This document shows positions 25,684 through 33,646 of a stretch of 43,123 nucleotides of DNA, piece after piece. Numbering within the stretch: the first letter of the stretch is position 1; each line of letters starts with the position of its first letter. Source of the stretch: Candidatus Zymogenus saltonus (GTDB lineage: Bacteria > Desulfobacterota > Zymogenia > Zymogenales > Zymogenaceae); the NCBI GenBank assembly GCA_016929395.1, contig JAFGIX010000008.1, positions 1 to 43,123 of the forward strand. Reading direction: 5' to 3'. The translations under genes were made by a program, and so were the position numbers. The notes beneath the pieces were generated by a model. It was given only the letters and a program-made list of their open reading frames with translations, did no database searches and had not been told where the DNA came from.

Positions 25684-26200
25684 TTAGACCTCCTTTTTAA
25701 TAGATCCTTTTGATAGATATTTCACTTTACTTTAGAAATTGAATTGCTCTTCTATTTTAGATATATAAGAAAGATAAACCAAGAAGATATAAACCGCAGC
25801 CTCAGACCTGACAACATGAAGCTTAAATTAATACTTTAAGTCGCTGTATTTTTATATCTTATCTGAAAATAAATTTCAATCAAAAAATCAAATAAAAGAG
25901 ATAAAATGAAAATATTTTTAGTATTTCTTTAAAACAATCTCGTTTATTCCAACGGGCAAATCTTCCCCCTAATGCCGAAAAACGACCTGCTCCCATCCTT
26001 CCCCCCCCACGCACAAACAACCTTGCATCACCACAAGCTGATCGAAACGAATAAGACTCTTCCGCCGTTTCGAGGGGCAAAAACCGCTCACTCTTTGTTT
26101 ACACAACCGACCTCCCAACGCACAAACCACCTTACACCATCTGGGCTTGATTCCACCAACAGTCCCATCTTCCCCTAAACATATTATATATTGTGACCCC
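25684..26200. other. Gene-free gap between oxidoreductase and BKACE genes
   Basis: No gene is recognised. The first 240 bases are AT-rich and likely carry the BKACE operon promoter. Bases 25970-26160 are C/A-rich and contain degenerate copies of the CCCAACGCACA-type sequence seen in the repeat clusters further right. Confidence 0.4.
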
Positions 26201-27568
26201 CTACTCGTCCAGCGCCTTGATAAGCGGCGCTATCATGTTGTCGTTCATGCCGGCCTGAAACTTCTTCCTGAATCCCTTGATCTTCAGAAGCGGCGGCAAT
26301 ATCCTTCCCATAATCCGCATCTTCCGCTGGCCGTGTGGAAAGTCGAAGAGGTTGTGTTCGACGTAATACTTGTGGTTTTCGAGAAAGATGAAGCGCGTGG
26401 CGAAGTTGAGGTCCCTCAATATCTTGTGACCCCCCACCCCGAGGAAGGTCGGCGGTCTGCTATAGCCTGTCTCGAGGTTCGTTATCACCCTGTCCGCAAG
26501 GTCGCCGAGGAGGGCGGTCACCCTTGAAGAATCCTTATCCTCGTCCGTCACGAAGGCGTTGATATTGAGCCCGAAGGTCTCGCCGAAGCATAGAAATAGC
26601 TGTTTCAGGTTCGGTATCTGTGAAAGCGGCCCGGATATGATAAATCCCCCCTGCTTGCCCACCAGCGTGGGCCTGTGGGCGTTGACGAAAAACCTATCGA
26701 AGAAAAGCTTCCACCGGCTCGACAGATACTTGTCCACTATCGTCCCGGCATAGATTATAGCGTCGGCGGGGAGCATCTTATCTCTGTAGATACGGTTCAT
26801 ATCGTCGTTGTATGCGCATATCCCGTCGTAGGTGCACCTGAGGCAGTTGGTGCACCCCCCGAGGAGCTTTACCTCGTTCAGGTTTACCACCTCAACCTCG
26901 CTTTCCGTCGACTTGATGAATGTGTCTGTCATCCTGCCGAGATTGACATCCCCTTTTTTTTGGTCGGTAATCAACAGTATCCTGTAATCCTTTCCCTTGG
27001 GGCTTTCTTTGACCTTGGACGGCGAATATTTCGGGACGTTGTGCTTCATGGGTGGATACCCCTTTGGTGTGGGTATCTTATTCTTGACGTGGTTGAAGAA
27101 ATCCTCGGCGAAGAGGAGGAGGTTCTTTCTCGTCTTCGGTTCCACGAGTTGGTTGAACATCACCGAAAAAGGGGTGATGAAGCTCATGTCCAGGTCTTCC
27201 GATATTGCGTGGATGTAGTTTAGGGAGGTGTGGTCAAAGAAGTGCATCGACGTGGTTATGGCGGTGGCGTACTTCCCCTTGAAGGCGGCGGTCGCCTTCT
27301 TCTCGAAGCAAAGCTCGATAAACCTCTTCATCCTCGATGGGACGAGGAAGTAGTGAATCGGATAAACCCAGAATATGGCGTCCGTCTTCTTGATACTATC
27401 GATTACCTCCTTGAAAAACTCCGGCTTCGTGTCCAGCTGATCCGATTCGTAGCCGATATTGAAGACGGTGTACTCATTTTCGGGGAAGTGCTTCATTATG
27501 TAGTTCATGTACTGCATCGTGTTGCTCTTTTGGCCCTTCGGGCTTCCACCCAGTACCGTAATCTTCAT
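26201..27568 (-). CDS. Two-domain flavodoxin-like FMN oxidoreductase
   Basis: Two NAD(P)H-dependent FMN reductase (flavodoxin-like) domains sit in one chain. The first begins MKITVLGGSPKG at the N-terminus and has WVYPIHYFLVPSRMKRFIE near residue 90. The second begins near 205 (YRILLITDQKKG) and carries a Cys-rich GGCTNCLRCTYDGICAY stretch near 245, as in iron-sulfur flavoprotein-like enzymes. The start is ATG 27568 with GAGG seven bases before; a GTG four codons earlier overlaps that site. It probably moves electrons from or to low-potential carriers. Substrate unknown. Confidence 0.8.
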   Translation of the reverse strand: MKITVLGGSPKGQKSNTMQYMNYIMKHFPENEYTVFNIGYESDQLDTKPEFFKEVIDSIKKTDAIFWVYPIHYFLVPSRMKRFIELCFEKKATAAFKGKYATAITTSMHFFDHTSLNYIHAISEDLDMSFITPFSVMFNQLVEPKTRKNLLLFAEDFFNHVKNKIPTPKGYPPMKHNVPKYSPSKVKESPKGKDYRILLITDQKKGDVNLGRMTDTFIKSTESEVEVVNLNEVKLLGGCTNCLRCTYDGICAYNDDMNRIYRDKMLPADAIIYAGTIVDKYLSSRWKLFFDRFFVNAHRPTLVGKQGGFIISGPLSQIPNLKQLFLCFGETFGLNINAFVTDEDKDSSRVTALLGDLADRVITNLETGYSRPPTFLGVGGHKILRDLNFATRFIFLENHKYYVEHNLFDFPHGQRKMRIMGRILPPLLKIKGFRKKFQAGMNDNMIAPLIKALDE

Positions 27569-27732
27569 GATTTTCCTCACATTATTTACAATTATCTCAT
27601 TCCATACGAGCTTGGTTGGGGTTTGAGCTCGCTCCCAAGGGACTATTTTACATTTCGCTTATATTATTGTCAAACAATATGGAAAAAAAGAATCTTGCAA
27701 AAAAGTGAAAAAAATGAATTGCCATTCACTTT

Positions 27733-27761
27733 GAAATGTGCTATTTTATGCACAAATTTCA
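27733..27761. promoter_or_regulatory. Operator-like palindrome before the thiolase gene
   Basis: GAAATGTGC and GCACAAATTTC form a near-perfect inverted repeat around TATTTTAT, about 65 bases before the thiolase ATG. The symmetry suits a dimeric repressor such as a TetR-type regulator, but no regulator gene is in the window. Confidence 0.35.
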
Positions 27762-27823
27762 GTATTTTTTTAAGGAAATGGAAACGTATTTAACTTGTTA
27801 CAACCTGAATAAGGAGTTGCTCT

Positions 27824-29002
27824 ATGAAGGAATGTGTAATTATCGATGGAGTTAGATCTCCAAACGCCCGTGCGCACCTCGAAAAGGGGTGGCTTAGAAA
27901 GATAACGCCTGACGTTATGTTGACAAACATCTACGACGCCCTCTTTAAGAGAAATCCGAAGGTAAAGCCGGAAGAGATTGAGGCCGTCTTTTGCGGCACC
28001 GCCAACCAGGCGGGCAAACAAAACGACATCGCCCGTGCAGCGTGGCTTGCCGGGGGTTATCCCGAATCGGTCGCCACAAACGGCATCGGCCAGCAGTGCC
28101 CTTCCGGCATGGCCGCCACCGAGCACGCCGCCCGCGCCATCATGCTGGGCGAGGGAGACACCTACATTGCATCGGGCGTCGAGGACATGGCCCATGTGCC
28201 GATGATGTTCGCTATGGAGATCCCCCCGAGAATTGCCCAGAGGTACGACTTCAACGACCTCCCAATGGGCGCCACGGCGGAGAAGGTGGCAGCACAATAC
28301 AAGGTCGATCGCGTTGATATGGAGACGATGGCCTTTTGGAGCCACAAGAAGGCCTTCGAGGCCACCGAGGCCGGCAAGTTCAAGAACGAGATCGTGCCGA
28401 TGGAGGGGGAAGAGGAGGACGGAACCAAGTTCATGGTCGACAGGGATCAGTGGATAAGAGAGACGATCTCTATGGAGAAGATGGCCACGATGCAGTCCCC
28501 GTTTAAGGAGAACGGCGTGGTCACCGCCGCCACATCCTCCCCCCTTACCGCAGGCGCCTGCGCCCTTCTTCTGATGGAGAGGGGAAAGGCGGACAAGCTG
28601 GGACTCAACTACAGCTTAAAGTACGTAGCCGGGGCCATGGCGGGCTGCGATCCGACCGTAATGGGAATAGGGCCGATCTTTGCCGTGAAAAAGCTCCTCG
28701 ACCGTGTGGGAATGACTGTAAAGGACATCGGCGTCTGGGAGATCAACGAGGCGTTTGCGAGCCAGTCGCTGGCGTGTCTCAGGGATCTGGGGATCGCGGA
28801 AAACGCCCCCTTTGACAACGTCAACATCTGGGGAGGCGCAATCGCGCTGGGTCACCCCCTCGGAGAGTCAGGGGCAAGAATTATCGTTACCCTTAACAAC
28901 ATAATGAAGACCGACATGAAGCACGTCAAGTACGGCGTGGCCACCCTCTGCGGCGGCTTCGGAAACGCAAACGCCTCCCTCTGGGAGAACGTCAAGGCTT
29001 AA
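27824..29002 (+). CDS. Acetyl-CoA acyltransferase (thiolase), canonical active site
   Basis: This thiolase has all catalytic elements: nucleophile Cys92 in QQCPSGMAATEHA, NEAFASQ, the GHPLGESGAR His, and the second Cys in TLCGGFGNANAS. It can cleave 3-ketoacyl-CoA to acetyl-CoA and a shortened acyl-CoA, or run in reverse. The 392 residues are normal. AAGGAG lies seven bases before the ATG. It is on the opposite strand to the acyl-CoA cluster and ends with a clear terminator, so it is a single-gene unit. It contrasts with the two Cys-less thiolase-fold proteins nearby. Confidence 0.93.
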   Translation: MKECVIIDGVRSPNARAHLEKGWLRKITPDVMLTNIYDALFKRNPKVKPEEIEAVFCGTANQAGKQNDIARAAWLAGGYPESVATNGIGQQCPSGMAATEHAARAIMLGEGDTYIASGVEDMAHVPMMFAMEIPPRIAQRYDFNDLPMGATAEKVAAQYKVDRVDMETMAFWSHKKAFEATEAGKFKNEIVPMEGEEEDGTKFMVDRDQWIRETISMEKMATMQSPFKENGVVTAATSSPLTAGACALLLMERGKADKLGLNYSLKYVAGAMAGCDPTVMGIGPIFAVKKLLDRVGMTVKDIGVWEINEAFASQSLACLRDLGIAENAPFDNVNIWGGAIALGHPLGESGARIIVTLNNIMKTDMKHVKYGVATLCGGFGNANASLWENVKA

Positions 29003-29339
29003 ATGGGGTTCGCGAAAGGAAAAAGCAAGAAGTGAGAAGTCAGTTGGAAACTAAATACTGAAGAGCTTCGAGCTAAAAGGAAACAGGGCCGGTTCTGCAT
29101 TAGATCAGAATCGGCCCCTTTTTTAATGGTTACGGGATATAAAGAGATCGGCCTTTTTTTAATATGCGACCATCACTTTTTATTTCCGCTGGGGAGATCA
29201 ATAGGCTTTTAAGACTCTTTCAAATAACTGCCCAAGATAAATTCAAAAATTCGTCCCAAAAAAAATCAAGCAGCTATATCGTCCCTTTTCATGGAAATCG
29301 GTCATTTAACAACCTGTTTTACCACTTCATGCCCTCCGC
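29003..29339. other. Gap after thiolase
   Basis: No gene. It contains the thiolase terminator at 29086-29124 and then AT-rich sequence up to the converging SGNH hydrolase stop. Confidence 0.4.
29086..29124 (+). terminator. Rho-independent terminator of the thiolase gene
   Basis: A 12-base stem (GGGCCGGTTCTG with CAGAATCGGCCC, one G-T pair) and an eight-base loop are followed by six T. Confidence 0.75.
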
Positions 29340-30212
29340 CTAATTATTCAGCACAAAATCCCCTATCATATCGGAGACCATTTCGGCGCCCACGCCGTTC
29401 AGGTGCACGAGATCGCTTAAGAGGAGGAGGCCGTTCGCAGCAGAGATCTCGTTGTAGCTCCTGCCCAGAACATAGCTCTTCAAAATGGCCACATACATAA
29501 CGAAGGTGAATTGACCCTTGCTCTCGTAGGAAACGCCCGGCTCATTCCCTTTCTCCTTTAAATATTCGATCATCTTTTCGTTCAAGGGGAGGTAGGTCAA
29601 TCCATTCTCCGCGGCAATCTCCTTGATTATCCCGCTGTACTCCACGCTCCTCAAACAGGGGACGGCTTCGAGGTCTTCGCCGACCGGGGGAATCGAGAGG
29701 ATGGCTATCTTGGCGTCGGTATTTTCTTTAAGCCGTTTCACAAGCTCCGTCAGGCTCTCCCGAAAAAACTCCTCCGTCGGCTTCTGGGGGAGATTCTTTT
29801 CTTTTATACAATCCTCCGCCTGCTTTTCGCCCAGGGAGCCGAGAACGTCGTTTGTCCCTACAAATATTGATATATAGTCGGGATCGCAGGCGACTATCTC
29901 GTCTTTCCTCACGAGGACGTTGTAGGCGAGATCTCCGTTTATCCCGGCGTTAACCACGTCAAAGCCCTTGTCGGAGAGACCGGATGCCAGATCGTCCACG
30001 TAGTTGTGGCTAATCCTCCCGTGGGTGATGCTGTCTCCAACACAGACAAGGACCTTGTTCTCGGAATTTGCCTTGATCTCTGCAAGGTAATGGGCCGGGG
30101 AGTTGTCCGGCTCCATGTTCGCCTTCGGCTCGATTATCAGATACAAGGCCGTATAGAGCAATACCAGCGCAACGATCAGGGCGCCTACGCCCAAGAGTAT
30201 CTTCTTGATCAT
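29340..30212 (-). CDS. SGNH/GDSL-type hydrolase, membrane-anchored or exported
   Basis: A single N-terminal hydrophobic segment (residues 4-28) acts as signal anchor or signal peptide. The SGNH blocks follow: VCVGDSITHG near residue 57 (catalytic Ser), GINGD near 93, FVGTNDVLG near 120, and DLVHLNGVG near 267 (catalytic Asp/His). The enzyme likely hydrolyses an ester or carbohydrate acetyl group outside the cytoplasm. AAAGG precedes the ATG by nine bases. It sits 92 bases downstream of the dehydratase gene in the same direction. Confidence 0.85.
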   Translation of the reverse strand: MIKKILLGVGALIVALVLLYTALYLIIEPKANMEPDNSPAHYLAEIKANSENKVLVCVGDSITHGRISHNYVDDLASGLSDKGFDVVNAGINGDLAYNVLVRKDEIVACDPDYISIFVGTNDVLGSLGEKQAEDCIKEKNLPQKPTEEFFRESLTELVKRLKENTDAKIAILSIPPVGEDLEAVPCLRSVEYSGIIKEIAAENGLTYLPLNEKMIEYLKEKGNEPGVSYESKGQFTFVMYVAILKSYVLGRSYNEISAANGLLLLSDLVHLNGVGAEMVSDMIGDFVLNN

Positions 30213-30304
30213 CTCACTTTACCTTTCATTCTTTATGAAAATATACCACAACAAGTCGTCACAAACGGAACTGGTAAGTCGTGTTTGTGACCTCCTTGAC
30301 AATC

Positions 30305-32008
30305 CTACAGGAAGTCGAGGTCGCACCCGAGGTGCGCCTGCTGGACGTGATCCACGAAGAGCTTCTTCCAACCCCTCTCCGGCGGCTTGGGGGGGGTAAA
30401 TCTCTCCCTCCTCCTCTTCAGCTCGTCTTCGCTCACCTCGAGGTTTATTATCCTCTTCCCCACGTCAAGCTCGATCATGTCTCCGTCTTCGACCAGGGCT
30501 ATCGGCCCGCCGACCGCAGTCTCCGGCGACACGTGGAGGACAACCGCCCCGTAGGATGTCCCGCTCATCCTCCCGTCGGAAACCCTGACCATATCCTTTA
30601 CACCCTTCTTGGAAAGGTATTTCGGGATCGGGAGCGAGCCCGCCTCCGGCATCCCAAACGAACCTACCGGGCCGGCGTTTTTTAAGACCATGACGTGATC
30701 CGGGGTGATCTTGAGATCAGGGTCGTCGATCCTTTTCTGGGCGTCCTCCGGCGAGTCGAAGACTACGGCCGGCCCCCTGTGCCGTAATAGCTTCGGGTCC
30801 GCCGCGGCCGCCTTTATCACCGCGCCGTCAGGGGCGAGGGAGCCGGTAAGGACGCTTATTGCCCCGAAATCCTTGTTCATATAGAGCGGGTTGTCGAGCC
30901 TTCTGATCGTATCCTGCCAGGGGCCCGGCCCCTCGACCTTTTTCAAGATATCGCCGAGACTCCTCCCCGTTATCGTCTTCGCATTAAGGTCGAGGTGAGG
31001 CTCAAGGGCCTTGAGGAGCGCAGGCAGTCCCCCGGCGTGGTAGAAGTCCTCCATGTAGCCCTTACCCGCCGGCTTGCAGTCCACGAGGACGGGGACCCTT
31101 CTTGATATTTCGTCGAAGTCCGAGAGCGCCAGGTCTATCCCGGCCCTGCGCGCAACGGCCGTCAGGTGGATGACCGCGTTGGTCGAGCCGGAGAGGGCCA
31201 TCAGCACGGTAACCGAATTCAAAAAAGACCCCTTGGTCAAAATGTCCTTGGGCCTTACCTTTTTCCCGATCATCTCGACCGCGGCGCGTCCCGAGGCGAC
31301 GCAGTTTTTCAGCCTCTCTCCAGAGGCGTGGGGGGGAGCCGCACCCCCGGGGAGCATCAGCCCCAGCGTCTCCGCCATGCAGGCCATTGTGGAAGCCGTC
31401 CCCATCACCATGCATGTCCCGCCGGTGAAGACAAGGGAGCCCTCCACCTCCTCGATCTCTTTTTTGTCTAGTTCCCCAGCGCGATACCTCGCCCACATCC
31501 TCCTGCAGTCGGTGCAGGCCCCGAGACGCTCGCCCCTCCAGTAGCCGGTCATCATCGACCCGGCAACGACCACGACCGCCGGCATATTCGCCGATATCGC
31601 GGCCATCATCTGGGCTGGGACGGTCTTGTCGCACCCTCCGATGAGGACCACGGCGTCCATCGGCTGGGCCGTGATCATCTCCTCGGTCTCCATCGCCAGG
31701 AGATTCCTGTACAGCATCGTGGTGGGGTGGGTCAGTATCTCGTTCAGCGATATGGTCGGAAAGGCAAACGGGATGCCTCCCGTTTCGAGAACGCCCCGCT
31801 TCACGGCGCTCACCATCTCCGGCATCTGCCTGTGGCACGTGTTGTAGTCGGAGGTGGTGTCGACAATCCCGACGACCGGACGGGAGAGATCCTCCTTGTC
31901 GTATCCGGCGGAGGAGAGAAAGGCCCTTCGCATATATTTGCTGAACTCCTCGTCGGCGTAGCTGGTGAGGTTTCTATTTATCCCCTTTGTTTTTTTCTCT
32001 TTTGACAT
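30305..32008 (-). CDS. IlvD/Edd family dehydratase, sugar-acid type
   Basis: This is an iron-sulfur dehydratase of 567 residues. Cluster ligands are visible at Cys58 (NTCHRQ), Cys126 (GGCDKTVPA) and Cys199 (GGTCMVMGTAS). The insertion GYWRGERLGACTDCRRMW is typical of the L-arabinonate/D-xylonate/galactonate dehydratase branch rather than IlvD of branched-chain amino acid synthesis. It would turn an aldonic acid into a 2-keto-3-deoxy acid. A terminator separates it from the upstream aldehyde dehydrogenase gene. No clear ribosome site precedes the ATG. Confidence 0.85.
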   Translation of the reverse strand: MSKEKKTKGINRNLTSYADEEFSKYMRRAFLSSAGYDKEDLSRPVVGIVDTTSDYNTCHRQMPEMVSAVKRGVLETGGIPFAFPTISLNEILTHPTTMLYRNLLAMETEEMITAQPMDAVVLIGGCDKTVPAQMMAAISANMPAVVVVAGSMMTGYWRGERLGACTDCRRMWARYRAGELDKKEIEEVEGSLVFTGGTCMVMGTASTMACMAETLGLMLPGGAAPPHASGERLKNCVASGRAAVEMIGKKVRPKDILTKGSFLNSVTVLMALSGSTNAVIHLTAVARRAGIDLALSDFDEISRRVPVLVDCKPAGKGYMEDFYHAGGLPALLKALEPHLDLNAKTITGRSLGDILKKVEGPGPWQDTIRRLDNPLYMNKDFGAISVLTGSLAPDGAVIKAAAADPKLLRHRGPAVVFDSPEDAQKRIDDPDLKITPDHVMVLKNAGPVGSFGMPEAGSLPIPKYLSKKGVKDMVRVSDGRMSGTSYGAVVLHVSPETAVGGPIALVEDGDMIELDVGKRIINLEVSEDELKRRRERFTPPKPPERGWKKLFVDHVQQAHLGCDLDFL

Positions 32009-32042
32009 TTTTTGAGCTTGTAAGATTTTTTAAGGTTCAATC

Positions 32043-32077
32043 AAAAAAACGGGGTTTGTTTTTATCTGAAACCCCGT
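32043..32077 (-). terminator. Rho-independent terminator between aldehyde dehydrogenase and dehydratase genes
   Basis: The stem is ACGGGGTTT (32049-32057) with AAACCCCGT (32069-32077). Read on the minus strand it is followed by a run of T. It separates the dehydratase from the IolD-like/aldehyde dehydrogenase transcript. Confidence 0.65.
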
Positions 32078-32125
32078 ATCGGCACACCAAGTTGCGGCAA
32101 TCCTAAAAAAGGTTTTTTGCGGCCT

Positions 32126-32199
32126 TTACAGTTTGGTCTCTTACAGTTTGATATTTTACAGCTTGACCTCTTGCAGTTTGATTTTTACAGCTTAATATT
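32126..32199. repeat. Five-copy imperfect 15-base tandem repeat over the aldehyde dehydrogenase stop codon
   Basis: Units such as TTACAGTTTGGTCTC, TTACAGTTTGATATT and TTACAGCTTGACCTC follow one another; the fourth is 14 bases. The last unit (32185-32199) encodes the final residues and stop of the aldehyde dehydrogenase, so the gene end appears to have been copied downstream. Confidence 0.65.
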
Positions 32200-33621
32200 G
32201 AGATATTTCGTCACGGTGTAGGCCTCCACTCCCTCCGATCCCCCCTCCCTTCCGAACCCGGATTTCTTTATCCCGCCGAAGGGTATCTCAGGAGCGGATA
32301 GAAGGAGCGTGTTTACGCCCACCATCCCGGACTCGATTCCTTCTGCTGCGAGAAACATCGTCTTCGTATTTTTCGTGAAAATATAAGCCGCCAGGCCGAA
32401 CTCGGTCGCGTTCGCCTTTGTCAGAGCATCCCCGATATCCGAGAACGTGGAGATCGGAGCCGCCGGGCAAAACGGCTCCTCGGTCATGATAGCCATCGAG
32501 TCGTCTACGCCTGTGATAACCGTCGGCTCGTAGTAGAAGCCCCTGACAAAACCCTCCGGCCTCTTACCTCCGCATCTGACCGTCGCCCCCTTATCCACTG
32601 CGTCCGCGACAATACCTTCGGTCGCATCAAGGCGCCTCTTGTTGGCCAGCGGCCCCACCTCGGTTTTCGGGTCGCGCCCGTCCCCGACCGTGAGGGATTT
32701 CGTCACCTCGACGAATTTATCTATAAATTTATCCGCGACCGACTCCTGGACGAAAAAGCGGCTTGCGGCGATGCAGACCTGGCCGTTGTTCCTGTATTTC
32801 GTCCTGGCGCAGAGCTCCGCCGCCTGGTCTATATCGGCGTCCTCGAAGACGAGTACCGGGGAGTGCCCCCCCAGCTCCATCGTTACCACCTTGATCCCGT
32901 CGGCGCTGAGCCTCAGTATCTCCTGGCCGATTGGCACGGAGCCTGTGAGGGTTACCTTTCTGATCACGTCCGACTTTATCAGGTGCTCGCTTATCATAGA
33001 GGACTTTCCGGTGACCATGTTCAATACGCCCGCCGGGATCCCCGCCTCGTGAACCGCCTCCGCTATACAGAGGGTCGTCCTCGGCGCCTCGACGGCGGGC
33101 TTTACGATGATCGAGCAGCCGCAGGCTATCGCCGGGGCGATTTTCCTCGCCGAAAGCAACGCCGGGAAATTCCAGGGCGAAAATGCCGCGACGGGACCGA
33201 TCGGCTCTCTTATGACAATGATCCTGTGCTCCCTGGAATGGCCGTCGATGACTCGGCCGTAGATCCGCCTCGCCTCGTCGGCGTACCAGTCGAACTGCTC
33301 CGCGGCGGCCCCTATCTCGGCCTTAGCCTCGGCGGTCGGCTTTCCCTGCTCCTCTGTCAGGGTTGCTGCTATCTCGTCGACCCTCCTTTTTATAATATCG
33401 GAGACCGCTCTGATCTTGGCGCTCCTCGTCCAGACGTCAACCTCCCTCCACGACCGCCAAGCCCTCTCGGTCGATTCAAGGGCGCGGTCGAGGTCGTCCC
33501 TTGTGGCAACGGGAACGGTGTCGACCTTCTCCTCGTCCGCAGGATTTATAATATCTATCTTCGCCCCGTCGGAGGCCGGAACCCACTGGCCGTCTATGTA
33601 CATCAGGTTTGGAACGGTCAT
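32185..33621 (-). CDS. NAD(P)-dependent aldehyde dehydrogenase (succinate-semialdehyde type)
   Basis: The 478-residue protein has the family blocks FSPWNFPALLSARKIAPAI (near 140), the catalytic Glu in MELGGHSP (near 248), and the nucleophile Cys in NNGQVCIAASRFF (near 285). The C-terminal PFGGIKKSGFGREGG is also present. It is closest by pattern to succinate-semialdehyde or ketoglutarate-semialdehyde dehydrogenases. With the IlvD-type dehydratase and the IolD-like gene it fits oxidation of sugar acids or cyclitols. GAGGA precedes the ATG by nine bases, and the IolD-like stop is 25 bases upstream. Confidence 0.92.
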   Translation of the reverse strand: MTVPNLMYIDGQWVPASDGAKIDIINPADEEKVDTVPVATRDDLDRALESTERAWRSWREVDVWTRSAKIRAVSDIIKRRVDEIAATLTEEQGKPTAEAKAEIGAAAEQFDWYADEARRIYGRVIDGHSREHRIIVIREPIGPVAAFSPWNFPALLSARKIAPAIACGCSIIVKPAVEAPRTTLCIAEAVHEAGIPAGVLNMVTGKSSMISEHLIKSDVIRKVTLTGSVPIGQEILRLSADGIKVVTMELGGHSPVLVFEDADIDQAAELCARTKYRNNGQVCIAASRFFVQESVADKFIDKFVEVTKSLTVGDGRDPKTEVGPLANKRRLDATEGIVADAVDKGATVRCGGKRPEGFVRGFYYEPTVITGVDDSMAIMTEEPFCPAAPISTFSDIGDALTKANATEFGLAAYIFTKNTKTMFLAAEGIESGMVGVNTLLLSAPEIPFGGIKKSGFGREGGSEGVEAYTVTKYLNIKL

Positions 33622-33646
33622 CGATAAATATCCTCTTTCTTAAGAT

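Noticed and set aside
30305-32008. Calling the dehydratase ilvD of branched-chain amino acid synthesis
   Set aside because: The GACTDCRR insertion and neighbouring genes fit the sugar-acid branch of the family.
32863-33627. 254-codon frame opposite the aldehyde dehydrogenase
   Set aside because: Shadow caused by GC-rich codon bias; no motif or ribosome site.
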